Of a DNA stretch of 37,996 nucleotides, positions 16,614 through 24,938 are shown one piece after another (position 1 is the first letter of the stretch; the number at the start of each line of letters is the position of its first letter). The DNA comes from CAYWXV01 sp964462535 (lineage in GTDB: Bacteria; Bacteroidota; Ignavibacteria; OLB7). The DNA lies in NCBI GenBank assembly GCA_964462535.1, contig CAYWXV010000027.1, positions 1 to 37,996 of the forward strand, in the 5' to 3' direction. A program made the translations under genes and the position numbers. Under the pieces are notes generated by a model that was not told the origin of the DNA, searched no databases, and saw only the letters and a list, made by a program, of their open reading frames with translations.

Positions 16614-18098
16614 ATGCAAATGCGCAGTATTGGCGCGGCGCTGTTTCTTCTGATTCTTGCTCCGTCTCTCGTCCACGCAGATCAAATCGACGATCTCATT
16701 ACCCAGGGGATCGAGGCTCTCTATTCCGTCAGATTCGACGCGGCGACAAAGAGCTTTGACGCCGCGATTGCAGCCGATCCCAACGACCCGCGCGGCCATT
16801 TCTTCCGTTCGACGCTTCACCTCTGGAGCTATGTGTTCGATCGTCGGCCGGAGCAGCTTGATCAGTTCCTTCGACGGACGGACAAGACAATACAGATCGC
16901 GTCCAGTCGGGACGACTCACGATCTCGGCTCTTTCTTGGAATGGCATATGGCTATAAGGCGATCGCAAACGGGAGAGCGGAGAATTTCAGTGCCGCAGCG
17001 GTGAGCGGGCGCACGTGTTACGAAAAGCTGGAGTCACTGGTTGACGACGATCCGACCGCCTATGACGCCTACCTTGGACTCGGCATCTTCCATTTTATCC
17101 TGGGTTCCGTCCCGAAGGTCGGGCAGATTCTCGGGAGCATGAGCGGCATAAAGGGGGATGCTGCGCTCGGTTTGAAGGAGATCGAGACTGCTGCCAGAAA
17201 GGGAACCTATTTCCGTAATGATGCCCAGCTGATCCTGGCGTTCCTGACGATCTACTACAAGAAGGATCTGGCCGGGGGTGCAAGAACATTAGAGACGCTG
17301 GCGGCCCGGTATCCGAATAACGTGGCGTTCTCATACGCCCTCGGGAGTGCCTACATCGTCGAGAATTTTCCCGCGAAGGCGTTCCCGTACTTCAAGAAAG
17401 TCGTTGACGCAGGCAATCAGGATTTCAGACTGTTTACGGATCTCAGTCTTGCCCGTCTTGGACAGTGCGCCTTTTTGACGAACGATTTCAATAACGCGCG
17501 CAGCTATTTCCAGGCCTACCTGAGGAAGACTCAGGAGAAGACGTTCGTCGCGATGTCATGGTACCATATCGGTGTGTGTTTTGAACTGGCTGGTAACAGA
17601 GACAATGCCGTGAAGGCCTACGAGCGGGCCAGATCGGCGTCGATAGATTCACCGGAGGACATGGCCGCACGCCGCCGAGCCGTTATCCGTCTCCGCTCTC
17701 CGCTCAACCAGACCGACATACTGCTGCTTCAAGCGATGAACAACGTCAACGCGCAGGCCTACAACGATGCCCTGGTAAAGGCCGTTGCCGCCATGAAACG
17801 CAAGCCGTTGACCGGCACGCAGGACGCGCAGGCGTTCTACGTTTTCGCCCGGTCATTCCAGAATCAGGGGGACTGGAAACGAGCGATCAATTCATATCGA
17901 CTGGCTATCGAGGCCAAGGGGAACGAGGAAACCTGGATCAGTCCGTGGAGCTACTATCACATGGCCGATTGCTACCTCCAGATCGGCGACCGCACCCGGT
18001 GGAAGAGGAGCCTCACCCTCGCCAAGAATTATCATGTGTATGACTACGAACCCCAGCTCCGCTTCCTGATCGAGCGCGACGTGACGTTGATTGACTGA
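16614..18098 (+). CDS. Exported tetratricopeptide-repeat protein
   Basis: The 494-residue protein begins with a Sec signal peptide (MQMRSIGAALFLLILAPSLV, cleaved after HA, before DQIDDL). The body is alpha-helical with several TPR-like units. Recognisable ones include IEALYSVRFDAATKSFDAAIAADPND, YPNNVAFSYALGSAYIVENFPAKAFPYFKK, and later FARSFQNQGDWKRAINSYRLAIEAKGNEE. TPR proteins of this kind usually act as periplasmic or surface scaffolds; the partner is unknown. The frame is open from 16506, but Met at 16614 or 16620 places the signal peptide at the N-terminus. No peptidase or other catalytic domain is visible. It is followed by a gap of about 170 bases before the lipoprotein gene. Confidence 0.88.
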   Translation: MQMRSIGAALFLLILAPSLVHADQIDDLITQGIEALYSVRFDAATKSFDAAIAADPNDPRGHFFRSTLHLWSYVFDRRPEQLDQFLRRTDKTIQIASSRDDSRSRLFLGMAYGYKAIANGRAENFSAAAVSGRTCYEKLESLVDDDPTAYDAYLGLGIFHFILGSVPKVGQILGSMSGIKGDAALGLKEIETAARKGTYFRNDAQLILAFLTIYYKKDLAGGARTLETLAARYPNNVAFSYALGSAYIVENFPAKAFPYFKKVVDAGNQDFRLFTDLSLARLGQCAFLTNDFNNARSYFQAYLRKTQEKTFVAMSWYHIGVCFELAGNRDNAVKAYERARSASIDSPEDMAARRRAVIRLRSPLNQTDILLLQAMNNVNAQAYNDALVKAVAAMKRKPLTGTQDAQAFYVFARSFQNQGDWKRAINSYRLAIEAKGNEETWISPWSYYHMADCYLQIGDRTRWKRSLTLAKNYHVYDYEPQLRFLIERDVTLID

Positions 18099-18268
18099 GC
18101 TGGCTCGGGGATCGACAACGCGAAGAAGACGCTTCTGCCCGACTATGGCTAGCGCTCGGCGGCATGACTGTGGTGAGCTGGTCGCAGGTATCCAGTGCCT
18201 ACCGCGTCCGTTCGCATTTGCCGTCGGCCGAAGCACTCCATCCTGGTACACTCAACTCTGACAATGCA

Positions 18269-19045
18269 ATGAAATCGCTCCTCTTCGTATTCCTGCTCTT
18301 CGCCATCTCCGCGTGCTCATCGCATACGATAACGGAGACGGTCGAGTATCGCCTTGGGGATCTTGTGATGAAGGGATATGTGGCGCATGGGCATATCGGG
18401 GCGCAAAGGGTTCCCGCCGTGATGATCGCACCCGAATGGACGGGGGTGAACGACTACGCGAAGTCAAGGGCGAGGCAGCTTGCCGAACTCGGCTACGTCG
18501 CCTTCGTCGTCGATCCCTATGGTGACGGGAGGGAGGCAGAGAACATGACCGAGGCGGCGCAGCTCTCCGCTCAGCTTAAGGGTGATCCCGTAACGCTTCG
18601 ATCGCGCATGTACGCAGCGTTCGAGTACTTGAAATCACGTTCTGATGTGGACACCACACGCATCGCCGTAATCGGTTACTGCTTCGGCGGAACATGTGCG
18701 TTGGAACTCGCTCGGGCCGGCGCCGGAGTCAGTGGCGTGGTCAGCTTCCACGGTGGATTGAGTACGCCGATGCCAGCTCACGCTGGGAGTATTGTCGCAC
18801 CGATTCTCGTCCTGCATGGCGCTGATGATCCACTCGTCCCGCCAGTCCAGGTCGACGCCTTCAGAGCAGAAATGGAGACTGCCAAGGCCCGCATGGAGCT
18901 AATCGCATACCCGGGGGCAGTGCACGGTTTCACCAACCCGGGCAATGGCGATGATCCCTCGCGTGGCGTCGCATACAACGCGGAGGCGGACAAAGAGTCG
19001 TGGGCAAAGATGAATGAGTTCTTCGCAACGATCTTCAACAGGTAG
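18269..19045 (+). CDS. Dienelactone-hydrolase family lipoprotein
   Basis: This 258-residue alpha/beta-hydrolase has a lipoprotein signal (MKSLLFVFLLFAISAC, lipid-attachment Cys16). The dienelactone hydrolase triad is intact: nucleophile Cys138 in GYCFGG, Asp187 in HGADDPLVPP and His219 in GAVHGFTNPG. Glu55 in APEWTGVND is the expected partner of the cysteine. True dienelactone hydrolases are cytoplasmic and degrade chloroaromatics; membrane-anchored members have unknown substrates, so I assign only the family. Met at 18269 is chosen because upstream codons would bury the signal. The MtnX-like gene begins 6 bases after the stop, so they are probably cotranscribed. No T-rich terminator is seen between it and the TPR gene. 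Confidence 0.9.
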   Translation: MKSLLFVFLLFAISACSSHTITETVEYRLGDLVMKGYVAHGHIGAQRVPAVMIAPEWTGVNDYAKSRARQLAELGYVAFVVDPYGDGREAENMTEAAQLSAQLKGDPVTLRSRMYAAFEYLKSRSDVDTTRIAVIGYCFGGTCALELARAGAGVSGVVSFHGGLSTPMPAHAGSIVAPILVLHGADDPLVPPVQVDAFRAEMETAKARMELIAYPGAVHGFTNPGNGDDPSRGVAYNAEADKESWAKMNEFFATIFNR

Positions 19046-19051
19046 TCCTCC

Positions 19052-19861
19052 GTGCTACTCAGCAGTCAGCACCCCCCGCACCTCTACCTGGATTTCGATG
19101 GCACGATATCCACCGTCGACATTGGATATGATCTGTTCGCGCGTCGTGGGGAGATCGATTCGTGGCTATCGGATCTGATGTCGGGAGTAATTGGCATCCG
19201 AGACTATTGGCGCGGTGTGGTCGCTTCTTTTGATCCACCGAACCCGGTCGAACTCGACGAGTACCTCTTGTCCATACCCCCCGACCCCGGCGCCGACCGA
19301 TTGATAGCATTTGCCCGCGCCAACGGCCTTCCCATCCTGGTGGTCAGCGACGGACTGGACTACTACGTTGACCGATATCTGGCTCTTCACGGACTTGACG
19401 TTGAACGGCGCTGCAACCTCTTGATAGAATGGGGGGAGGCATCCGACGTGTTGAGGAGTTCGGTGGTTGGGTCGAACATGTTTTTCTCCGGTGGTTCGGA
19501 CCGCGTAGATGCAGCGGCGCGTCCCAGGTTGGACGTGATATTCCCGGATGCCGCCGAAGGTTGTACCTGCCTTACCGCTGCATGCAAGCGGAACATCGTG
19601 CTGACGGCTACACCGCAGGAGAGCAGGATTATCTACGTCGGCGATGGCATTAGCGACTACTGCCCGGCCGAGCACGCGGACGTGATCTTCGCCAAGGATC
19701 GCCTGGCTGCCTACTGCAACGCTCACCGCCTCCCACATTACACATTCCGAACGCTCGACGATGTCACGCGGCAGCTCGGTAAGATCCTGTCGCGTAAGCG
19801 CCTTCGCGAACGTCATCAGGCCGCTATGAAGCGCAAACGGACCTGGGAGGCCGAGGGATAA
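19052..19861 (+). CDS. MtnX-like HAD-IB phosphatase
   Basis: The 269-residue HAD-superfamily hydrolase starts with GTG at 19052, with AGGT 8 bases upstream. The nucleophile/acid pair is Asp14 and Asp16 in YLDFDGTIS. Motif II is the LVVSDGLDYYVDRYL region. Motif IV is IIYVGDGISDYCPAEHADVIFAKDRLA, the characteristic end of the MtnX group (2-hydroxy-3-keto-5-methylthiopentenyl-1-phosphate phosphatase). No other methionine-salvage gene is present here. Related phosphoserine-phosphatase-like enzymes act on other substrates, so the reaction is tentative. It is sandwiched between the lipoprotein hydrolase and a GNAT gene with short gaps, implying an operon of unclear theme. GTG is the only sensible start because the catalytic motif begins at residue 11. 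Confidence 0.82.
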   Translation: MLLSSQHPPHLYLDFDGTISTVDIGYDLFARRGEIDSWLSDLMSGVIGIRDYWRGVVASFDPPNPVELDEYLLSIPPDPGADRLIAFARANGLPILVVSDGLDYYVDRYLALHGLDVERRCNLLIEWGEASDVLRSSVVGSNMFFSGGSDRVDAAARPRLDVIFPDAAEGCTCLTAACKRNIVLTATPQESRIIYVGDGISDYCPAEHADVIFAKDRLAAYCNAHRLPHYTFRTLDDVTRQLGKILSRKRLRERHQAAMKRKRTWEAEG

Positions 19862-19881
19862 CCTTATCAAACACGACGAAC

Positions 19882-20403
19882 ATGGTGCATATCAGGCCTG
19901 CTCTTCCGTCTGATCTCCCTCTCCTCCCCGAAATCGAACGTGTCGCGGCATCGCTGTTCGCTGGATGGAGCGAGCGGCTGGGATTCGATCCGAATGGGCC
20001 AATCCATGTGAATTCGGTGGAGAACTTCCGACGTGGGATGGAGAACGATCGGTTGATCGTCGCAGCGGACGCGTCTGATGTCCCTGTGGGATTTGCTTTA
20101 ATGCTGGCGATCGACAACAACCTCCATCTCGAGGAACTCGATGTCCTCCCAGAACACGGACGGAAGGGAATCGGGCGGGCTCTCGTCATGGAGGTCTGCG
20201 AAAAGGGGAGGCGTGAGGGGTACAAAGGCGTTACGCTATCGACGTTTCGAGATGTCCCCTGGAACGGCCCGTTCTACACCAGCTGTGGATTTCAGGTACT
20301 ACAACCTGCAGATCTCACGCATGGTCTGATGGCCATTGTGGAGTCGGAGAGAGCCGTTGGACTTCGCGTTGAACTGCGCCAGATAATGCGGTTGGTCCTG
20401 TAG
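19882..20403 (+). CDS. GNAT-family N-acetyltransferase
   Basis: This 173-residue acetyltransferase has the GNAT fold: N-terminal VHIRPALPSDLPLLPEIE, the beta4 strand LHLEELDVLPEH and the acetyl-CoA pyrophosphate loop GRKGIGRALVMEVCEKG (RxxGxG form). It ends with the NGPFYTSCGFQVL segment typical of the C-terminal strand. The substrate (amine, amino acid or protein N-terminus) cannot be predicted. It begins 20 bases after the HAD phosphatase stop, so it is probably the last gene of that short operon. The next gene starts a new functional block after a 182-base gap. Confidence 0.88.
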   Translation: MVHIRPALPSDLPLLPEIERVAASLFAGWSERLGFDPNGPIHVNSVENFRRGMENDRLIVAADASDVPVGFALMLAIDNNLHLEELDVLPEHGRKGIGRALVMEVCEKGRREGYKGVTLSTFRDVPWNGPFYTSCGFQVLQPADLTHGLMAIVESERAVGLRVELRQIMRLVL

Positions 20404-20485
20404 CAAGGGCGAGCGTGTCCGTTGGGTGCCGGGAGGTGCTCAAACACTGACGTGCATCCGCACATCAACCGAGCAATGTTTTTGT

Positions 20486-20513
20486 TTGCAAATTCAGCTC
20501 GAGTCGCTATGTT
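20486..20513 (+). promoter_or_regulatory. Candidate promoter of the polysaccharide locus
   Basis: TTGCAA (20486-20491), a 16-base spacer and TATGTT (20508-20513) give a weak sigma70-like pair (four of six at each box). It sits in the only clearly AT-rich patch between the GNAT gene and the first polysaccharide gene. It is 70-75 bases before the DegT start. A T-rich stretch at 20479-20487 precedes it. This is a best guess; Bacteroidota-type promoters have different boxes and only partly match here. Confidence 0.3.
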
Positions 20514-20528
20514 AACGGCGTCCAGGCA

Positions 20529-20542
20529 GAGGTCCGAGGTCC
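20529..20542. repeat. Two copies of the 7-mer GAGGTCC
   Basis: GAGGTCC occurs twice head to tail in the leader before the DegT gene. Two copies could be chance; it is noted because it shares the 7-bp period of the other arrays. Confidence 0.4.
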
Positions 20543-20585
20543 AACCGCACCCTGCCATCCCTTCCCATCTGTACAACTGAGCGCA

Positions 20586-21713
20586 ATGCGTGTTCCCTTC
20601 GTGGATCTGAGGGCGCAGTACCTCATGATCAGGGACGAGGTCCATCCGGCCGTGGACGCAGTACTCTCCGAGACCGCTTTTATCGGAGGGCGACGCGTTA
20701 CGGAGTTCGAGGAAGAATTCGCCGCCTGGGTCGGTGTTCCCCACTGCGTGTCGGTCGCCAATGGCACCGACGCTATCGAAATTGCCCTCCGCTCCCTGGG
20801 CATCGGTCGGGGAGACGAGGTGATAATCCCCGCAAATACCTTCATAGCCACAGCTGAAGGAGTAACCTCCGCCGGAGCGCGCGTCGTCTTCTGCGACTGC
20901 GAGCCCGATCACTACACCATCGACGTCGAGGACGCCCGCAGAAAAATCACCCCTCGCACACGTGCCATTATCGTCGTCCATCTCTATGGTCATCCGGTCG
21001 ACATGACGCCGGTCATGACCCTGGCTATGCAGCACGGGCTCCGTGTCATCGAGGACGCTTCACAGGCGCACGGCGCTCGATATCGCGGTTCCCGAATCGG
21101 AACCTTCGGCGATGCCGCCACATTCAGTTTCTATCCCGGCAAAAACCTCGGTGCCTACGGAGATGGCGGGGCGATCGTGTGTCGGGACGAACGCCAGGCC
21201 CAGTGGGCCCGTGCGTATGCCAACCACGGCAGTCTGATAAAGTATCAGCATATCATGGAGGGGAGAAATAGCCGCCTCGATGGCATTCAGGCCGCCGTTC
21301 TCTCCGTCAAACTCCGCCACATCGACTTCTGGAACCGCAATCGGCGACGAATCGCCAATCGGTACGCTGAGCTTCTTGCCGATGTGGAGGGGGTGGAGAT
21401 ACCCCGAGTCGCCGACTGGGCAGAACCGGTCTGGCATCTCTACGTCGTTCGTGTTCATGAGCGCGAGCGAATCGCACAGCGTATGGCCGATCGCGGAGTC
21501 GCTACTGGTATCCATTATCCAGTTGCCCTCCCGTTCGTCGACGCATACCGCTATTTAAACCACACCGCGGCCGACTTCCCAGTTGCCGCCGCGCACATGG
21601 GAGAGCTTCTCTCCCTTCCCATGTATCCTGAACTGACCGACGAGCAGATAGTCTACACGGTCGACGCGCTTCGTGCCGCGATCGAGGAGACGCTGGTCGT
21701 CGCGACAACGTAA
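20586..21713 (+). CDS. DegT/DnrJ/EryC1-family sugar aminotransferase
   Basis: The 375-residue PLP enzyme should add an amino group to a keto-sugar nucleotide. It begins MRVPFVDLRAQY, the standard opening of the family. PLP contacts are Gly60-Thr61-Asp62 (VANGTDAIEIAL), Asp157 in VIEDASQAHGA, and the Schiff-base Lys186 in FSFYPGKNLGAYGDGG. The C-terminal half has RMADRGVATGIHYPVALP, which closes the active site. It is the first gene of the polysaccharide locus and is followed after 16 bases by a sugar epimerase. RmlB two genes later could supply dTDP-4-keto-6-deoxyglucose as substrate, directly or after isomerisation, but UDP-linked 3- or 4-keto sugars are equally possible. Confidence 0.93.
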   Translation: MRVPFVDLRAQYLMIRDEVHPAVDAVLSETAFIGGRRVTEFEEEFAAWVGVPHCVSVANGTDAIEIALRSLGIGRGDEVIIPANTFIATAEGVTSAGARVVFCDCEPDHYTIDVEDARRKITPRTRAIIVVHLYGHPVDMTPVMTLAMQHGLRVIEDASQAHGARYRGSRIGTFGDAATFSFYPGKNLGAYGDGGAIVCRDERQAQWARAYANHGSLIKYQHIMEGRNSRLDGIQAAVLSVKLRHIDFWNRNRRRIANRYAELLADVEGVEIPRVADWAEPVWHLYVVRVHERERIAQRMADRGVATGIHYPVALPFVDAYRYLNHTAADFPVAAAHMGELLSLPMYPELTDEQIVYTVDALRAAIEETLVVATT

Positions 21714-21715
21714 CC

Positions 21716-21721
21716 AGGAGG
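21716..21721 (+). promoter_or_regulatory. Strong Shine-Dalgarno (AGGAGG) of the epimerase gene
   Basis: A perfect AGGAGG lies 8 bases before ATG 21730. It fixes the start against the longer open frame from 21673, and it is one of only two consensus ribosome sites I saw in the window. Confidence 0.85.
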
Positions 21722-21729
21722 CGACCCAC

Positions 21730-22695
21730 ATGGACGTACTGGTAACCGGCGGAGCCGGTTTTATCGGATCGAACATCGTACGAAGACTTCTTGATCGGGG
21801 AGACCGCGTTCGCGTCCTCGACAACTTCTCAACCGGCAAACGCGAGAACCTGCGGGAGATCGCTGACCGGATCGAGATGATCGAAGGGGACATACGTTCC
21901 TACCACATCGTGCGTGAAGCGGTGGAGGGGGTGGATGTGATCCTCCATCAGGCAGCATTACCCTCGGTTCCGCGATCGATCCGCGATCCTATTACCACCA
22001 ATGAGGTTGGCACCAGCGGGACTCTTAACGTTCTGCAGGCCGCGCGCGACTGCGGCATACGCCGTGTCGTATTCGCCGGAAGTTCGTCAGTATATGGCGA
22101 CACGCCGACGCTGCCGAAGCACGAGGGAATGACCCCCGCCCCTGCCTCTCCGTACGCCGTCTCCAAGCTGGCGGGAGAGCACTATTGCAAGGTCTTCTTC
22201 AGACTGTATGGTCTGGAGACCGTGGTCCTTCGCTACTTCAACGTCTTCGGTCCGCGTCAAGACCCGAACAGTCAATACTCGGCCGTGATCCCACGCTTCA
22301 TTGAAATGATGCGACGCGGGGAGCGACCGACGATCTTCGGCGATGGAGAGCAGTCTCGCGACTTCACATACATCGACAACGTCGTCGATGCCAATCTCCT
22401 GGCCGCAACTGCGGATGCCGTTGTGGCCGGGGAGGTCTTCAACGTTGCTTGCAACGACAGGGTGACGCTGAACCTGCTTATGGACGTCCTGCGTGGGACG
22501 ATGCGAATCGAGATCGAACCGATTTACGCCCCACGGCGTCCCGGCGACGTGCTCCACTCGTATGCGTCGATCGAGAAGTTCCGCGGGGCGGTTGACTACG
22601 AACCATCGGTGATGTTCGATGAGGGGATACGACGCACGGTGGAGTGGTACGATGCCCAGCGCGCGAAGGAATTCGAACTGGCGCGAGCGATGTAA
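21730..22695 (+). CDS. NAD-dependent sugar epimerase, UDP-GlcNAc/UDP-Glc 4-epimerase-like (WbpP/GalE type)
   Basis: The 321-residue extended short-chain dehydrogenase has the NAD(H) motif TGGAGFIGSN at residues 6-15, the AGSSSVYGD serine segment and the catalytic YAVSK pair (SPYAVSKLAGEHY). VLRYFNVFGPRQDPNSQYSAVIPRF and FGDGEQSRDFTYIDNVVDAN match the WbpP/Gne group, which interconvert UDP-GlcNAc with UDP-GalNAc, or their uronic acids. Substrate within the GalE superfamily cannot be fixed from sequence alone. A strong Shine-Dalgarno sets the start. The rmlB-like gene follows after 69 bases. The protein probably provides a galacto-configured precursor for the glycan. Confidence 0.9.
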   Translation: MDVLVTGGAGFIGSNIVRRLLDRGDRVRVLDNFSTGKRENLREIADRIEMIEGDIRSYHIVREAVEGVDVILHQAALPSVPRSIRDPITTNEVGTSGTLNVLQAARDCGIRRVVFAGSSSVYGDTPTLPKHEGMTPAPASPYAVSKLAGEHYCKVFFRLYGLETVVLRYFNVFGPRQDPNSQYSAVIPRFIEMMRRGERPTIFGDGEQSRDFTYIDNVVDANLLAATADAVVAGEVFNVACNDRVTLNLLMDVLRGTMRIEIEPIYAPRRPGDVLHSYASIEKFRGAVDYEPSVMFDEGIRRTVEWYDAQRAKEFELARAM

Positions 22696-22764
22696 CTTTG
22701 GGGTCTTTTCCGCTACGTCGCCGGGTGTTCCGGCCCCACGGGCGGACCAATTCTCCCAAAGCTG

Positions 22765-23775
22765 ATGGATTCGCAAGCACCGACGAGCAGAAGAATTCTG
22801 GTAACCGGAGGATGTGGATTCATAGGATCGAATCTCATCCTCCGGCTTCTGGAAACTCATCCGGACTGGAGCATCACGAACGTCGACTCGCTGACGTACG
22901 CGGGGAGCCTCGACAACGTCCGCGATGCCGAGAAGACCGGTCGGTACGACTTCCGCAATGTCGATATCACCGACCGTGCTGCCGTTGGAAAGGTGATGCG
23001 GGATGTTGTGCCGGACGGGATCTTCCATCTGGCAGCCGAGACCCACGTTGACAATTCCATTCGCGGACCGGAACAGTTCGTCCTGACCAACATCGTCGGT
23101 ACGTTCAATCTTCTGGAGGAGGCCAGACAGCTCTGGAACTTGGGGAGAGCGGGGCGATTCCTCCATGTATCGACTGACGAGGTCTACGGTTCGATCGAGA
23201 ACGACATCGACTGCTTCACGGAGGCGACTCCGTATCAGCCGAACAGTCCCTACTCCGCATCGAAGGCGGGGAGCGACCACCTCGTACGGTCCTATCATCG
23301 GACCTATGGGATGAACGTCGTTACGACGAACTGCTCGAACAACTTCGGACCCAGGCAGCACCGCGAGAAGCTGATACCCACAGTGATCGCCACGGCGCTG
23401 GCCCGTCAACCAATACCTGTGTACGGGGCGGGAGCCAACGTTCGAGACTGGCTGTACGTTGTCGATCACTGTGATGCACTTGACCTCGTCTTCGAGCGGG
23501 GCGAACGTGGCGAGACGTATTTGATTGGAGGAAGAAATGAATGGAGAAATATCGATCTGGTCCGATCGATCTGCTCCATTCTTGATGAGCTGATCGACGA
23601 TGCGCCCGAAGGGGGCTTCGCTTCGCTGATCACCTTCGTCACTGACAGGGCCGGTCACGATTTCCGTTACGCCGTCGATCCTTCGCGTATTGAGCGGGAG
23701 TTGGAATGGAAGCCGAGCACATCGTTTCTCTCGGCCCTTCGCGAGACGGTTCGGTGGTACTGCGGAAACATCTGA
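22765..23775 (+). CDS. rfbB: dTDP-glucose 4,6-dehydratase
   Basis: The 336-residue RmlB/RfbB enzyme converts dTDP-glucose to dTDP-4-keto-6-deoxyglucose. NAD binding is VTGGCGFIGSN (13-23). The catalytic Thr137-Asp138-Glu139 is in HVSTDEVYGS, and Tyr163/Lys167 in SPYSASKAGSDHL. TNCSNNFGPRQHREKLIPTVI and PVYGAGANVRDWLYVVDHCDAL are diagnostic of RmlB and distinguish it from the neighbouring epimerases. The usual partners RmlA, RmlC and RmlD are absent from this window, so the keto-sugar may go to an amino- or deoxysugar branch instead of rhamnose, or the partners are encoded elsewhere. Confidence 0.95.
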   Translation: MDSQAPTSRRILVTGGCGFIGSNLILRLLETHPDWSITNVDSLTYAGSLDNVRDAEKTGRYDFRNVDITDRAAVGKVMRDVVPDGIFHLAAETHVDNSIRGPEQFVLTNIVGTFNLLEEARQLWNLGRAGRFLHVSTDEVYGSIENDIDCFTEATPYQPNSPYSASKAGSDHLVRSYHRTYGMNVVTTNCSNNFGPRQHREKLIPTVIATALARQPIPVYGAGANVRDWLYVVDHCDALDLVFERGERGETYLIGGRNEWRNIDLVRSICSILDELIDDAPEGGFASLITFVTDRAGHDFRYAVDPSRIERELEWKPSTSFLSALRETVRWYCGNI

Positions 23776-23966
23776 ACGACGCCGTCGACCCCGACGCGCA
23801 CGTCGCTGGATTGTCACGCTTCGGTTGTCACCGGGGCGGGTGCGGAGGAGGATGCCGGCGGGAGCGTTTGTTTCATGTAATCAGCCCCCGGCGACTTTGT
23901 GTTGAGAAGTTTTCCTGCGGGAAGAATGGTTTGAGCGGGAGATTGGTCCACAATTGAGGTCCACAT
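23776..23966. other. Intergenic gap inside the polysaccharide locus
   Basis: This 191-base gap is unusually long for the locus. An open frame crosses it (23706-23957) but resembles no protein and overlaps rfbB. No terminator with a T-run is present. A second promoter for the downstream genes could lie here, but I cannot point to one. Confidence 0.4.
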
Positions 23967-24938
23967 ATGCGTACTACCAAGGGTACAACGTACCTGGTGA
24001 CCGGTGCCGCCGGATTCATCGGGTCACATGTCGTTGATGCGTTGCTCGCGCGCGGCGACAGGGTCGTTGGTGTCGATAATTTCGACTCGTACTACGACCC
24101 GTCCATCAAGTGGGCGAACATCGATCGCGCACGCCGCAACAGGAATTTCATGATCGTCGAAGGGGATATCAGGAACCTCGACCTCATGGAGCGGTTGATG
24201 CGCGATTACGCTGTCACCACGGTCATCCACCTCGCCGCCCGTGCCGGCGTCCGGCCCTCGATCGATAACCCCCTCCTGTATCAGTCAGTCAATGTGGAAG
24301 GGACCAACGTGGTCCTGGAGGCAATGAGACGGGCCGACGTAAAGCGGATCGTCTTCGCAAGTTCGTCGTCCGTCTACGGCGATCGGATGAACGCTCCATT
24401 CCACGAGACGGACGTCGTTGACACGCCGATCAGCCCCTACGCAGCATCGAAGAAGGCAGGGGAGCTGATCTGTCACTCGTATCACCATCTCTTCGATTTC
24501 GACATCGCTTGCGTTCGCCTGTTCACCGTGTACGGCCCCAGGCAGAGACCGGAAATGGCGATCCATCTCTTCACGAAACTGATAGCACAGGGGCGTGAAG
24601 TCCCGATGTATGGCGATGGGAGTACCGCCCGCGACTACACGTACGTGGATGACGTCGTCCAGGGGATTCTCGCCGTGGAGAAGAACTTCTCCGGATACCA
24701 GATCGTGAATCTCGGTGAGTCCAGAACGGTGAGACTCCGCTATCTGATCGAGACGATCGGACGCGAGCTGGGAGTGCCGGTACACATCCGACGCCTCCCG
24801 ATGCAGGGTGGCGACGTGCGTTTGACGAACGCAGATATCTCGGTAGCTCGGTCCCTTGGATACTGCCCGTCGACGTCGATCGAGCAGGGGATTCGAGCCT
24901 TCGTAGAGTGGTTCCAGATGCACCGGGTTGCGGCGTGA
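23967..24938 (+). CDS. SDR sugar epimerase, UDP-glucuronate 4-epimerase-like
   Basis: This 323-residue extended SDR carries NAD binding TGAAGFIGSH (12-21), HLAARAGVRPSIDNP, the serine run ASSSSVYGD (131-139) and catalytic Tyr158/Lys162 (SPYAASKKAGE). The segments DNFDSYYDPSIKWANI and RLFTVYGPRQRPEMAIHLF are typical of UDP-glucuronate 4-epimerases (GAE/CapI/Cap1J group), which make UDP-galacturonate. The assignment points to uronic acid in the glycan, relevant to the amidotransferases downstream. The next gene overlaps its stop by 4 bases (GTGA) if the preferred GTG is right. A dedicated UDP-glucose dehydrogenase to make UDP-glucuronate is not in this window. Confidence 0.88.
   Translation: MRTTKGTTYLVTGAAGFIGSHVVDALLARGDRVVGVDNFDSYYDPSIKWANIDRARRNRNFMIVEGDIRNLDLMERLMRDYAVTTVIHLAARAGVRPSIDNPLLYQSVNVEGTNVVLEAMRRADVKRIVFASSSSVYGDRMNAPFHETDVVDTPISPYAASKKAGELICHSYHHLFDFDIACVRLFTVYGPRQRPEMAIHLFTKLIAQGREVPMYGDGSTARDYTYVDDVVQGILAVEKNFSGYQIVNLGESRTVRLRYLIETIGRELGVPVHIRRLPMQGGDVRLTNADISVARSLGYCPSTSIEQGIRAFVEWFQMHRVAA

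Noticed and set aside
20404..20485. Intrinsic terminator after the GNAT gene, suggested by the T-rich stretch near 20479
   Set aside because: No stem of more than about 4 bp precedes the T-run, so I do not call it.
22087..23817. 576-codon minus-strand open frame opposite the epimerase and rfbB genes
   Set aside because: Antisense shadow spanning two well-supported genes; no recognisable protein motifs.
23706..23957. Small open frame in the gap after rfbB
   Set aside because: It overlaps rfbB by 70 bases, has Arg/Cys/Gly-rich non-protein-like composition, and has no ribosome site.
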